Source of the DNA: Prevotellamassilia timonensis
Lineage (GTDB): Bacteria > Bacteroidota > Bacteroidia > Bacteroidales > Bacteroidaceae
DNA: 64,000 nt
Reading direction: 5' to 3'
Assembly: GCF_900106785.1 (NCBI RefSeq)
Contig: NZ_LT629844.1
Coordinates: 664,985 to 728,984 of the forward strand
Shown one piece after another: positions 33,283 to 42,952 of the stretch. The translations under genes were made by a program, and so were the position numbers. How positions within the stretch are numbered: position 1 is the stretch's first letter; each line of letters opens with the position of its first letter. The notes below the pieces were generated by a model. That model was given only the letters and a program-made list of their open reading frames with translations, did no database searches and was not told the origin of the DNA.

Positions 33283-33712
33283 AAATTGTCTGCACTCTGC
33301 ACTTTTTGTATGCACTGCGCTGATTATCAGTGCGTTACGGAGTGTAGACAACCTTGCTTTCTGTCTGCACGCTGTCTACACTTATCTACACTCGTCTACA
33401 CTTGTCTACACTCGTCTGCACGCCCCTCATTACACAAGTCAGCACCTAACTGCTCGATGGTCATGCCACCTGCACAATTCGGCATAGGGGGAGCGATTTT
33501 TTGATTAGAGCGACCGATAAAACTACCTCCCTTTATTGTTCTAACCGCTTTCTCACGGGCATTGCGTCATGCTGCCGTGGCGGAAGTGCAGAGGAATAAT
33601 TAGTGTGCAGACAAGTGTAGACAGTGTAGATAAAAAACGAAGTCGTCTACACTCCGTAACACGCTGATAATCAACGTAGTGCAGACAAATAGTGTAGAGT
33701 GCAGACAAATTG
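33283..33712. repeat. MITE-B, copy 1
   Basis: About 430 bp with terminal inverted repeats of about 70 bp: AAATTGTCTGCACTCTGCAC ... GCTGATTATCAGTGCG ... GGAGTGTAGACAAC at the left against GTCGTCTACACTCCG ... GCTGATAATCAACG ... GAGTGCAGACAAATT at the right. An array of about 11-bp units (CTACACTCGT, CTACACTTGT) lies at 33378-33425. No coding capacity for a transposase. Second copy at 49007-49469. Confidence 0.8.
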
Positions 33713-33744
33713 TGCACTTAAAAGAATAAGTAGGTATTCAAAAT

Positions 33745-34030
33745 TATTGCAGTCCGGTAAAACGTAAACATGCGAACGGACTCAAGCATCAAACGCTAGC
33801 TCTAAACGCTAGCTCTAATGGGGGCGACGCGTCTCGCGTCGGAGAATTTTTCAGCAGCCTCGTCGGGATAGAGAAAGGGGAGAGAAATACGAACTCTGCT
33901 AAATAATAGCTGCATCTTTTCGCGCGTCCCGAGGCTGCTGAAAAATTCTCCGACGCGAGACGCGTCGCCCCCATTAGAGCTAGCGTTTAGAGTTAGCGTT
34001 TAGAGTTAGCGTTTAGAGTTAGCGCTTGGT
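33745..34030. repeat. PAL1 palindromic repeat, large copy
   Basis: Outer end GGTAAAACGTAAACATGCGAACGG at 33758, tandem AACGCTAGCTCTA 13-mers, arm TAATGGGGGCGACGCG at 33816, inverted arm ending 33976, then GAGTTAGCGTTTA units. A second palindrome (AATTTTTCAGCAGCCTCG and inverse) is nested inside the loop. Confidence 0.85.
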
Positions 34031-34061
34031 AGTAGCTTTTGTTTAGAGTTAGCTTTTTTTG

Positions 34062-34167
34062 CAGCACGTTTCAGTCAACTTGCAATTCCCCCCAAAACGA
34101 TTTAGCAAAAAAGTCAATTGTGAACGCCTTGCCTGTAAGGGCAAAAGCATTCGATCGATATAAAATT
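34062..34167. repeat. 106-bp segment duplicated at 51201-51306
   Basis: CAGCACGTTTCAGTCAACTT ... GCATTCGATCGATATAAAAT occurs almost unchanged at 51201-51306. Together with MITE-B and PAL1 it forms a larger duplicated block. No gene seen. Confidence 0.75.
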
Positions 34168-34249
34168 ATATTGCTTCTATATAACAAAGTTCAAATATCA
34201 TCTTTGTTATTATATCAACTTGTTTGCCATTTTGGCAAAGGGAACTGTC

Positions 34250-34594
34250 TGGTAAAACCATTCTGATATTATCGCTCACGGATCACACTGATCGCACGGA
34301 TTTTTTTGCTCGCGCAACGTGCTTTAGCACCACGGAGATGACGGATTTGACGGATTTTGTGAGCATTGCATGCTCACTTCGCCATTAGCCCGTAACGTAC
34401 CCGTATACGTTAGCACAAATTATGTAGTAAGGTACCTATCCGCAGCAACGAGCCAATAGCGAAGTGAGCATGCAATGCTCACAAAATCCGTAAAATCCGT
34501 CATCTCCGTGGTGCTAAAGCACGTTGCATGAGCGAAAGAATCCGTGCAATCGGTGCGATCTGTGTGCTATAATATCAGAATGGTTCCACCGGAC
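34250..34594. repeat. MITE-A, long inverted-repeat element, copy 2
   Basis: Ends GGTAAAACCATTCTGATAT and its inverse ATATCAGAATGGTTCC. The arms share with the copy at 8386-8735 the words GCTTTAGCACCACGGAGATG, GAGCATTGCATGCTCACTTCG and AAAATCCGTCATCTCCGTGG. Confidence 0.85.
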
Positions 34595-34610
34595 AGCAAT
34601 AATAGTAATA

Positions 34611-34648
34611 AAGCACCTTCGCATTTCTGCGAAGGTGCTTTATCGTGG
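34611..34648. terminator. Strong hairpin, terminator-like
   Basis: AAAGCACCTTCGCA pairs perfectly with TGCGAAGGTGCTTT around a 4-base loop. It is isolated between MITE-A and the next repeat and not next to any gene, so it may be a relic or end of a small element. Confidence 0.5.
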
Positions 34649-34649
34649 T

Positions 34650-34712
34650 ACGCTCGGCATGAGCTTTGTCTAACGGGTGCAAGTCCTGAGCAAGCCCTAA
34701 TAGGTAGGGTGT
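34650..34712 (+). other. Possible group II intron remnant
   Basis: CGCTCGGCATGAGC, TCTAACGGGTGCAAGTCC and GAGCAAGCCCTAATAGG recall the 5' domain I of bacterial group II introns. No reverse transcriptase or domain V is seen in the window. Weak, based on general resemblance only. Confidence 0.2.
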
Positions 34713-34993
34713 TCAAAATCGGCTCAAAAATGAGACTGGTTTTGTTGCAAAAAACGCAAGCTCTAATGGGGGCGACGCGTCTCGCGTCGGGATAGAGAAA
34801 GGAGGGATGATACGAACTCTACTAAATAATAGCTGTATCTTTTCCGACGCGAGACGCGTCGCCCCCATTAGAGCTTGCGTTTGGTGCTTGAGTCCGTTCG
34901 CATGTTTACTTTTCACCGAATAGCAACAACAACGAATAGTATTCCAAAAACGGTCTCATTTTTGATGCCAATTTTGAACACCCTACCTAATAG
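34694..34993. repeat. Inverted-repeat element enclosing a PAL1 copy
   Basis: TAGGTAGGGTGTTCAAAAT ... AAAAATGAGAC at 34700-34735 is inverted as GTCTCATTTTT ... ATTTTGAACACCCTACCTA at 34950-34988, about 50-bp terminal repeats. A PAL1 copy (34764-34870, arms TAATGGGGGCGACGCG) fills the centre. A related terminal word (AGGTGTTCAAAATTATT) bounds the element at 46352. Confidence 0.75.
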
Positions 34994-35015
34994 GGGATTT
35001 TTTCTTCACCTATTT

Positions 35016-38000
35016 TCATCTCACCTTAATCTTCACCGTTTTCTCCATTCTATCTTCCGTGGTCGCCTTTACAATATATAGCCCCGTAGCCACTTGTTTA
35101 TGCCATGTTGTGGCATTGATGCCAGAGGCCGAAGTAAGGAGTTTGCCATCGATGGAGTAGATGCTCACAGAGGTAAGTTTGCTGCCCAGAGAGGTTACCA
35201 TGATAGTGCCACTCTGAGGCGAGAAGCAGCGTATTGGGTTATCGTTGCCACGGCTCGCGGTGTTGTAGATGGCGGTAGTGATATAATATCTGCCATGCTC
35301 GTTGGCAGCAATCTCTATGGCATGGTCGGCTGGGGTATAGGTGCCTGTTTTGGCGTCGAGAATATAGAGTGGGGTGTCGAGATATTTATTTGCCTCCAAC
35401 TCCACAGCCACCATCTTATTTTCCTTTGCAATCACGCCAAAAGGCAATATTCCGATATTGGGCAAGGCATTGAGCGCTGCAGCCTGAGTGCCAGCTATGG
35501 TGTAAACCTGCGGAATATCCTCCAGTTCGGTGTTGTTGAGCAGCTCTATATCCTCATCGTTGCAGAAGTCTTCGTTGGCATCATCTTTCACTATGACCTT
35601 GGCAGTAGCCATTTCTTTGCCACCCTCAATAACGTGGATGTTCATCTTTGCCTTCGTCTCAGCAATTCTTCCTCCACCCGCCTTCCAGCGGTCAGTGGTC
35701 ATGAGTAGGGTAAAAGTTGCATAGCTTATGCTTTCGTTTGCCTTAGCCTTTACGAAGAAAGCTTGCATAGGCTCAATCAGCAAATCTTCTTTACGATTGT
35801 ATGTACCTTCTTTAATGAGATACGCTTTAAGCACACCATCTTGAATAGTCCATACTTTTCGTTCAAACTTTGGGTTACCATTGAGAAAGCTATACATACT
35901 CAGCGTTGCTGTATACGGATTACCAACCATATAATAGCAGTTCTTGCTATGTGTGTTTGTGGTTAGTTGCTGCTTTATAGTTCCTAATTCATTCGCCGCA
36001 GTAACAGAAGCCACATTAAACTTATATATGTCCGTTTTATTCACTGGAACTACCTTGATTAATGTGCTGCCGTCCGAATTGAACGGATTGTTATCAACAG
36101 TAGTATAGAAATATTCTTTATCCTCCTTTGGTAAACGGAAAAGCCACGTTGGTGTTACATCTTTATAATCGTCACCAGCCTTAATGGCAAATCCTCTGCC
36201 ATCGGCATACTTCTCGTCCAGCTTGTTGAACACATGGCTCCAATATAGCGACTCGATATTCATTGCGCCATCTGTTATAGTATCAATGCGATTATAACCA
36301 TTAAAATAGTCATCTGCATTGTAGCTCGTTATACCATTGATTACCTGTTCGCCGTTGCTGTCCCAATTGCGCTGGTATACTGGTGCTTCCACACGGCTGT
36401 TATTTGTAAGAGCATACTCCATGCGTGTGAAAGCTTCCTTGTTTTCTCTACCACGCGACCCATACGTGGGATTGTTTTTAACCGGCACAAAGAAGTCGCC
36501 TGCATACGTATCCTTCAAAGGTGATGAAATGATATTCCATTTATTTTGAGTCATCTCCTTTTCTACGTAAGCCTTATTATACACAAGGTAAGCTTGATTG
36601 AGTAATTCAGCTTGTGGCTTGAAGTATATTTCATCACAAATGTTGCCTTTGAAAGTCTCACAAGTAAACCAACCTTCGCCTGTGTCTGAATGGTCGATAG
36701 TGTTATAGTTCCATGTTGTTAGCATATCGTAAGCAATAGCCGCTGTAGCCTCCTCGCCCTTATAGTTAGTAAGTTTAAGGGCGATGTTGTTTCCTTCGCG
36801 GTATACGATATTGCCGAGTGCGGGATACACCTTGCCCGTTTGGTCAGGTATAGTAACCTTCGAGAATTTCATTGGTGTATATGCCTGATTACTGTTTAGC
36901 TTGTCGTAAATTCCTGTACCATAATCAGTATAGTCAGTTTTATACAATTCAGCCGCAGTAGACCGTTTCCAGTTTAGGTCGTTGTTCCAGTTTGCATTAA
37001 GTTTGTTGGCAAGTGTAGAATTCCACGTCAGATATTCTGGCACCACCTTGAATGTGATGAAGACTTCTCCTGGACACGACATTGTAGACCCCTCGACATC
37101 TTGTTCGTACGAGAAGTTCAGCTCATACCAATAGCCTTCGTGTAGAATATCCAAAGCATTGTCGTTGTCGAAGAGTAAACTTATATAGCCTTTACCTCCT
37201 GTCAGCGAAGTTCCCTCAAGAGTTGTTTCCTTTAGTTTTCCTACAATCTGCTTTGTAGTAGAACCAAGGTTGAATGTTGGATCGTTTGAATTGGCAACAA
37301 ACACATTTGAGCCATTCTGAAACTTAATCTTGGCAGCATCTTCAAGGTTTGCTACAGGCAATCTCAGTTCCTTTCCTGCTGCCAACATGGCCTTTATTTG
37401 TGGCAAGCCTATACGCACGCTGCGGTCGTCTGTAGGGTAAGCAACACTTGCATCACCCATAGTAAGTTTCGGACCATCTTTGACGATACGCAGAGTAAAG
37501 TACATGGGGTCGGGGCAGATTTCGTATTTTACTGTACCCTCTGTAAATGTTGTTGTTACAGGGATTGCAGCCACCTTGTATACCCCAGTCTTTTCTGAGT
37601 TATATTGGTAGTCGTCAAGATTGTTGCTTGCCGAAAGCAGTAATTGCCCGTTGTCCACATACTTTTTCAATAGTGCATAGCCAGTAGGATTAATGCTTTT
37701 GTATTCCGCAGCCAGACCTTTCACTTCGGTAAACTCGGCTCTGATGCGATATTTAGCCAGCGTTTCTTGTAACTCGGGGATGGAGGCAAAATTGTTCTCC
37801 TTGTCGGGCTCGCTGAAGAACCAGTCTAATTTAACCTTATGCAATGTAATTGTACCACCATTCACTACGTCGGTAGTCACCAACTTTCCGCTAATGTTAA
37901 CGTTAGGCTTATTAGATCCATCGCACGACACACGTACCGTTGATACGGTATTTCCGGTAGCGTCCGAAACAGTAAACTTTTGCTGTACAAACTCAAAGTC

Positions 38001-40439
38001 CTCACTATACGAAGAGCAAGCATCAGTAGGTTTACCCCATTCACCAGGCTTGTCAGGATCGTCTTCGTTAGGGATAGCTACCGAAATGTAATATTTAGTA
38101 CCAAAAGCCAAGTTGAAATGGCGATAGGCAAGCAACAGCAGTATATTCCCGTCCACGTCCTTTGTAAACATTGGCGAATCGGTGCTGCCTCCTGCTGCAT
38201 AGCTTGGCAGCATCTTGCTTGCGTTGTATTCAGCAGGCACTTCTGCCACACCATATTCATCAGCTTTTCCGTCGCCATCATAGTCGATACCTGCAACAGG
38301 ATTGCCCTCCAAGTCGCATATACGGTAAAACAACTTTGAAGCCACTCCCACACCTACAACAGCCTGTATGTTCTCGTAGTGAGAGGCTATCATGAGCTTA
38401 ACGTCGTCGGTATTGCCCGAACCTTTGAGCTGACTTGGACACACTGCTTTGTTCTGTATCACGTCTATCTTGGCATGCTGTATATATAGTCGCAAGTCGT
38501 CAATAGCATAGTCGGCACCATTGGTGTTGTCGCACATATTGTCCACCACAATACGGAAGTCGGAATAGTTTTCCACTCCTGCCTTCTTTCGTATCACCAG
38601 TCGGCTATACACCTGGAACCACTTGCCCTGTTGTATGCCGCCTGCAGTATTGTTGGCAAGGTCGCCCGAGCTAAACGACGACAGCAATCGTTGATAGGTC
38701 ACCTTGCCCTGCTCGTCCTTTATGATGCCATATAGTTTGAACATCAACTGAGGTTGTGTCTTTCCAGACGTAAAGTCTGCCACTGCTCCTGCAAAGATAA
38801 GACGTGCTCCCGAACACAAGTCGGCCTTGAAGTCGATAGTTGCAATCTGTCGGCTCTCATCTGAAGCATCTACATACAAGAAGTATCCATACTGCTTGCC
38901 GCCCGTAAGCTCATAGGTGCGGTCGTAAAGTACTTCAGAAGCCCACCATTGGTACATCTTTTTTCCACCAGCACTCTCTTGGTTCGCGTCCGACACACCC
39001 GGCACGTTCGCACTCTTGTACAATCCATACTCGCCGTGTATAACACCATAACCATCAGGCCAACTTAGGTCGCGCAGTTGTGGATAAGCGTAACAATACG
39101 CACGTTTGTCCCATTGTGAAGACAGCGTAGAGATGTTGTTAGCTGCTGTAGGTGCGTCCAATGTCAGCGTATTATTGTCATCGTCAAACGATATAGGCTT
39201 TGTAGCTTGCTGATAGTGGGTGTTGAGGTAGTCATAAGTGCGGTCGTTATCGCCATCAGCTAAAATCTGCTCACGCGTCTTTGGATAAGTATTATTATAC
39301 AATATCTCGTAATTGGCTATCGGAGCCATGTCGTTGCCATTCTTGGCATAGCACACAATATACACCACATCTCCAAAAGTAATGGTTGGTTCTGAAGTTT
39401 TCTTTCCGTCCAATGTCCACCACCCATTACTATTTGTCATAATGGTATTCATGCTTGTAGCCGACCATATCTGATAACCCTCATTAGCATCTCTTGCCAG
39501 AATGGTATATTTAGTCTTGGTCTTATCATAAGCACGCCATTGATAACGCGTAGCCTGCACCATTTTGGTCTTATCAAAGTCGGCACGTTTTATCAGATGT
39601 GCATCATCTGCTGCATATACGTGATGATTGGTTTCCTTAAGGGGATAAAAATAGTAGTTGCTTGGCAACATATTTACACGTATTGCCATTGAGGAATTCG
39701 CGTCTTTAGCACCAAATAATATTTGGCGGTTGTCCTCAATCGTCAAGTCGGAGTTAGCCGCACGCTTGTCTGTCGGAAACGCATTGACAATATTCTCTGC
39801 TATACTCTTTGCCGACCTTATGTGGAAGATATATCGTATTTGCAGTGTAGGCTCACGCTGGAAGTATCGTTCTTTGAAGAGGCCACCAGCCTCAAAGGGT
39901 TCAAAGTCGATATATTTACTCACATCACATGCTATTTCCTCTCCTTCCCAATTAGCGTTTGCCGCCTCGGTTGGTGCAGTATACTTTACACCCTGTCTTA
40001 TTCTACTCGGTCCATACTTTTCACCACGTATAGACTTTTTCCAAGCAAACAGACCACGCACATGGTTAGCAGCATCGCTAACCTCTTCCAAATAGCTGTT
40101 ATATCTGTCGTATTCTGAGAGCCTGCTGCTTTTCATGTCTGTCTTATAGTCATACCATCTGATGTAGCCCTTTGGCTCGTCTGAGCGACTCTGCCGTGCA
40201 CCGTCCGTTGTATATCCTTCAAACGGCAATAGCAAGTCTACAGCCTTTCCCGGCTCTACATAATAGGTATATTCATACTCATGCACCTGCTGCATCATCT
40301 GTCCATAAGGATTGGCCAGAAGCGGTCTGCCAGTCACGCCCTCCCAATGTTTGAACACACTCTGTTGTGCATGAATGGTGGTGGTGGCACAGCATGCCAA
40401 CACCATAAAGCATAAATAGATGTATTTGTATTTGTTCAT
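35016..40439 (-). CDS. Giant secreted surface protein of the fimbrial operon
   Basis: 1807 residues, the largest gene here. A signal peptide (MNKYKYIYLCFMVLACCATT...IHA|QQ) is followed by long beta-rich sequence without recognised enzyme motifs. Segments near residues 560-650 (QIATIDFKADLCSGARLIFAG; DNMCDNTNGADYAIDDLRLYI) look like a carbohydrate-binding-type jelly roll, and later parts like Ig/MBG repeats. The final 75 residues (VTSLGSKLTSVSIYSIDGKLL ... ATGLYIVKATTEDRMEKTVKIKV) have the IYSIDGKLL and GLYIVKA motifs of a Por/T9SS type A C-terminal domain. It is the last gene of the operon, 6 nt after the 447-residue lipoprotein, so it may be a tip or accessory adhesin. Confidence 0.8.
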   Translation of the reverse strand: MNKYKYIYLCFMVLACCATTTIHAQQSVFKHWEGVTGRPLLANPYGQMMQQVHEYEYTYYVEPGKAVDLLLPFEGYTTDGARQSRSDEPKGYIRWYDYKTDMKSSRLSEYDRYNSYLEEVSDAANHVRGLFAWKKSIRGEKYGPSRIRQGVKYTAPTEAANANWEGEEIACDVSKYIDFEPFEAGGLFKERYFQREPTLQIRYIFHIRSAKSIAENIVNAFPTDKRAANSDLTIEDNRQILFGAKDANSSMAIRVNMLPSNYYFYPLKETNHHVYAADDAHLIKRADFDKTKMVQATRYQWRAYDKTKTKYTILARDANEGYQIWSATSMNTIMTNSNGWWTLDGKKTSEPTITFGDVVYIVCYAKNGNDMAPIANYEILYNNTYPKTREQILADGDNDRTYDYLNTHYQQATKPISFDDDNNTLTLDAPTAANNISTLSSQWDKRAYCYAYPQLRDLSWPDGYGVIHGEYGLYKSANVPGVSDANQESAGGKKMYQWWASEVLYDRTYELTGGKQYGYFLYVDASDESRQIATIDFKADLCSGARLIFAGAVADFTSGKTQPQLMFKLYGIIKDEQGKVTYQRLLSSFSSGDLANNTAGGIQQGKWFQVYSRLVIRKKAGVENYSDFRIVVDNMCDNTNGADYAIDDLRLYIQHAKIDVIQNKAVCPSQLKGSGNTDDVKLMIASHYENIQAVVGVGVASKLFYRICDLEGNPVAGIDYDGDGKADEYGVAEVPAEYNASKMLPSYAAGGSTDSPMFTKDVDGNILLLLAYRHFNLAFGTKYYISVAIPNEDDPDKPGEWGKPTDACSSYSEDFEFVQQKFTVSDATGNTVSTVRVSCDGSNKPNVNISGKLVTTDVVNGGTITLHKVKLDWFFSEPDKENNFASIPELQETLAKYRIRAEFTEVKGLAAEYKSINPTGYALLKKYVDNGQLLLSASNNLDDYQYNSEKTGVYKVAAIPVTTTFTEGTVKYEICPDPMYFTLRIVKDGPKLTMGDASVAYPTDDRSVRIGLPQIKAMLAAGKELRLPVANLEDAAKIKFQNGSNVFVANSNDPTFNLGSTTKQIVGKLKETTLEGTSLTGGKGYISLLFDNDNALDILHEGYWYELNFSYEQDVEGSTMSCPGEVFITFKVVPEYLTWNSTLANKLNANWNNDLNWKRSTAAELYKTDYTDYGTGIYDKLNSNQAYTPMKFSKVTIPDQTGKVYPALGNIVYREGNNIALKLTNYKGEEATAAIAYDMLTTWNYNTIDHSDTGEGWFTCETFKGNICDEIYFKPQAELLNQAYLVYNKAYVEKEMTQNKWNIISSPLKDTYAGDFFVPVKNNPTYGSRGRENKEAFTRMEYALTNNSRVEAPVYQRNWDSNGEQVINGITSYNADDYFNGYNRIDTITDGAMNIESLYWSHVFNKLDEKYADGRGFAIKAGDDYKDVTPTWLFRLPKEDKEYFYTTVDNNPFNSDGSTLIKVVPVNKTDIYKFNVASVTAANELGTIKQQLTTNTHSKNCYYMVGNPYTATLSMYSFLNGNPKFERKVWTIQDGVLKAYLIKEGTYNRKEDLLIEPMQAFFVKAKANESISYATFTLLMTTDRWKAGGGRIAETKAKMNIHVIEGGKEMATAKVIVKDDANEDFCNDEDIELLNNTELEDIPQVYTIAGTQAAALNALPNIGILPFGVIAKENKMVAVELEANKYLDTPLYILDAKTGTYTPADHAIEIAANEHGRYYITTAIYNTASRGNDNPIRCFSPQSGTIMVTSLGSKLTSVSIYSIDGKLLTSASGINATTWHKQVATGLYIVKATTEDRMEKTVKIKVR

Positions 40440-40445
40440 AATACA

Positions 40446-41789
40446 CTACTCTTTTATAATTTCCACTTTATACGGAATGTCATACCCTAACTGATTGATA
40501 CCTATCAGCACCTTGTGTATGGCATATCCATTGCGGTTGCCAATTACGCCCTCTATGGTGTGTCGCGATGGCACTGGTGTGGGCATACGGTCGTATATAC
40601 ATACCCCATCGCCGTCGGGTTGCAACGTCAATGTCTGCCAACCGGCAAACACCCAACCGTCGGCTGCATCGACACCTGGTTTGAGTTCTACACCATCGCT
40701 TATGCGCACTACATAGGGTATGAGATGAAACTCGCCGTAACTCTTAAATCTTACGGTAAGCATCTCGTCGTTCTGCTCAACAGTAGGCAGCACGCCAATG
40801 GGGGTAAACTGCTCTACCTTGAATCTTACACGATAGTCGTTTAGCTTTATTGGTATCTCAAGATAGTCGTTACGCGATATTGTGTTCCAGTTTGACAATG
40901 CACCACGATGGTTCATTGTGGCATGGTCGGTCTTAACGCTCACTACAAAGTAGTTTGGCATTTGAGCTATCGACTCATTGACGTAGAAACTTATTATCGT
41001 TGGTGTCGTAGTATTGGCCTTTACCACCACTTCAGGGTCGAGATTTATAGTAAACATCTCTTTCGCTGCCGAAGCATTGATATGTGGTTCAACAGCTGTG
41101 CCATTGTCCTTGCCAGGCAGCAGATACAGATTGTTAGCCTCGTTCTTGGTAATATCTGTAAGCGCCACTTTCTTTAGCGTGATGTCGTTTGGTGTGTCGT
41201 TGGTTATCTTCAGCTTCACCTTAGCCACCATTCTTATCACTTCGAGATCTACATCAGAAGTATTCTTCTTTATCTCTATGGTCTGCTTGTTGCTCATAGG
41301 TATGCCGCCAGGAAAGTCGGCTGCCGTAAGCACATTGCCATTTACGGTATATAGCTTATTGTCGAAGTCGGCAGGGAGCGGCGTATTAGATGTAGAATAG
41401 TCTATATTCGGGTCGAGCCCCACAGCCTCAGGTTTGATATTTGCGAAAGAATAGAATGTAGTCTTGCCTGGCTCAATCTTTGCCGTAAGCGTGCCCACCC
41501 AGCTCTTCTCCTCAGCATAATCCTCACTAACAAGCAGGTGCTTGATGATGCCATGCTGTACAACGATGGTGAAGCAGTTGTTCATCATCTCGCCTTTTTC
41601 TGCATTGGCGTCGGTCCATTCCAGCGAACCGCTACTACGTGATGCAGTGCTTCCTGTCGGGGTTGAAATATTTATGCGCACAGTTACAGGCTCGCTATCA
41701 ATTGTCGGCTCGGTAGTAGGGTCTGACGAGCAACAACATAGAGCAAGTGATGCAATGAGTGAGACTATCAAAAGCGATATTTTCTTCAT
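40446..41789 (-). CDS. Fimbrial-type lipoprotein (minor subunit/tip-like)
   Basis: 447 residues. MKKISLLIVSLIASLALCC|C lipobox, then a Thr/Ser-rich start and two beta-sandwich domains as in FimA/Mfa-type (type V) pilins. Typical segments are EVIRMVAKVKLKITNDTPNDITLKKVALTDI near residue 180 and DYLEIPIKLNDYRVRFKVEQFTPIGVLP near 320, the latter resembling the C-terminal pilin domain. It is likely exported as a lipoprotein and incorporated by the strand-exchange mechanism of type V pili. It lies between a fimbrillin-like gene and the giant surface protein (6-nt gap), so it may be a tip component. Confidence 0.78.
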   Translation of the reverse strand: MKKISLLIVSLIASLALCCCSSDPTTEPTIDSEPVTVRINISTPTGSTASRSSGSLEWTDANAEKGEMMNNCFTIVVQHGIIKHLLVSEDYAEEKSWVGTLTAKIEPGKTTFYSFANIKPEAVGLDPNIDYSTSNTPLPADFDNKLYTVNGNVLTAADFPGGIPMSNKQTIEIKKNTSDVDLEVIRMVAKVKLKITNDTPNDITLKKVALTDITKNEANNLYLLPGKDNGTAVEPHINASAAKEMFTINLDPEVVVKANTTTPTIISFYVNESIAQMPNYFVVSVKTDHATMNHRGALSNWNTISRNDYLEIPIKLNDYRVRFKVEQFTPIGVLPTVEQNDEMLTVRFKSYGEFHLIPYVVRISDGVELKPGVDAADGWVFAGWQTLTLQPDGDGVCIYDRMPTPVPSRHTIEGVIGNRNGYAIHKVLIGINQLGYDIPYKVEIIKE

Positions 41790-41823
41790 ATATATTATGT
41801 CACTTTTAGTGGTACTGTATGAT

Positions 41824-41876
41824 TTACCTGTTAACCCGTTAACTTGTAAACTTGTTTACTAATTCCGCCAACGCGT
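41824..41876. repeat. PAL2 palindromic repeat, half copy
   Basis: TTACCTGTTAACCCGTTAAC followed by AATTCCGCCAACGCG. It abuts the stop codon at 41879-41877 directly. One-sided copy in the short gap between two fimbrial genes. Confidence 0.75.
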
Positions 41877-42929
41877 TTACATTATTATTTCTTCGTCGTA
41901 TTCTCGCTTGTTCCATCTTCTTACGTGCAGGTTTACGATGAGCTTTCCGCCCTCCTTGTAAACCATGAATGTATAGAAGTGGTTGCGCTGTATATCGTAC
42001 GGCGTGCCTGTAGGTTCTCCGGCAGTGTCGTAGTTGCGAAAATACAGGGTATATGTACCTTCGTGTTTGCCGTTTCTGTTCAGGTTTATTGTTATAGTAG
42101 CAGGTGTGGCACCACTACTGGTATTGTCGTATTCTGGTATGTATGTTGCTCTCTCCTCCACCAAGTCAATACTTGCCTCCCTGCTGTCAAACACATGCAG
42201 CGAATTGTTGAAGCGTATATCCTGCGTTCTGTTAGCCAGCTTATAGTTGTTGGGCAGACAATAGCCTTTGGTATTATAGTTGTTGATGTGCATGCTGCCT
42301 ATAGAGTAGCCGTACGACGGCATATCCGAGCGCATACCAACTCTCACCTTGGCCATAGCTCTTAGCAAATATATTGGCTCTGTCATATCTGTTTGTGTGC
42401 CGAGGGTTAGTGCAGGCAGCGAAGCCACCCCCCACATTGGTATATATTTTCGTGTGCCCGTATCAAGGTTGTATGTCAAGTCGGATAGTGAAATGGTGCT
42501 ATGTTTTGAAACGTTGCAGTTAGCCACAATCATTATCTTCTTAGCCTTGGCAATATTGTCTTTAGCATTCTTCCACACTCCGGTTATGGCATATTTATTG
42601 CCCGAAGGGTCGCTCATAGGTACAACCTTTATCGTCTTCACATCTCCGATGATGTTGCCCCCTTTGTCGCAGATGGCTATATACAAGTCGTCGGGGTTAA
42701 TCATATTTTCCTTTTCAATGCCGGGCAGCGGATGATCGTAGTTGTCCCAGCCCTCGTTGGCGGCACGAGTTGTCCTGACATCTGCCACCGCCAGCGTAAA
42801 GGCTACACGCACATCGTCCATACCGATAGCGTCTTCTGCGTTGCTATCTGAACAAGCTGCCATTGCCATGCATAGCATTATGCCGACAACCGCTATAAGG
42901 GTAATATGTTTAATATGATATAGCATCAA
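41877..42929 (-). CDS. Fimbrillin-like lipoprotein
   Basis: 350 residues. Lipoprotein signal MLYHIKHITLIAVVGIMLCM...MAAC. N-terminal pilin-type domain (VRVAFTLAVADVRTTRAANEGW, IYLLRAMAKVRVGM near 190) and the classic C-terminal segment QRNHFYTFMVYKEGGKLIVNLHVRRWNKREYDEEIIM, seen in Mfa/FimA-family pilins just before the last strand. The Arg in TTRAAN fits the trypsin-like (gingipain-type) processing site known for these pilins, though the processing enzyme here is unknown. Minor subunit or tip-proximal pilin is likely. Confidence 0.82.
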   Translation of the reverse strand: MMLYHIKHITLIAVVGIMLCMAMAACSDSNAEDAIGMDDVRVAFTLAVADVRTTRAANEGWDNYDHPLPGIEKENMINPDDLYIAICDKGGNIIGDVKTIKVVPMSDPSGNKYAITGVWKNAKDNIAKAKKIMIVANCNVSKHSTISLSDLTYNLDTGTRKYIPMWGVASLPALTLGTQTDMTEPIYLLRAMAKVRVGMRSDMPSYGYSIGSMHINNYNTKGYCLPNNYKLANRTQDIRFNNSLHVFDSREASIDLVEERATYIPEYDNTSSGATPATITINLNRNGKHEGTYTLYFRNYDTAGEPTGTPYDIQRNHFYTFMVYKEGGKLIVNLHVRRWNKREYDEEIIM

Positions 42930-42952
42930 GTATTACACTGTTATTTATTGAA

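Noticed and set aside
33378..33425. CTACACTCGT tandem units as a possible CRISPR array
   Set aside because: Units are about 11 bp with no spacers of constant length and no cas genes nearby; they are simple tandem repeats within MITE-B.
33178..33504. Open frame of about 108 codons reading across a PAL1 half and MITE-B
   Set aside because: It is made of repeat sequence, the same peptide words appear at other PAL1 ends, and there is no ribosome binding site or codon bias.
34650..34712. A full group II intron
   Set aside because: Only a 60-nt stretch resembles domain I; no reverse transcriptase, domain V or splice boundaries are visible.
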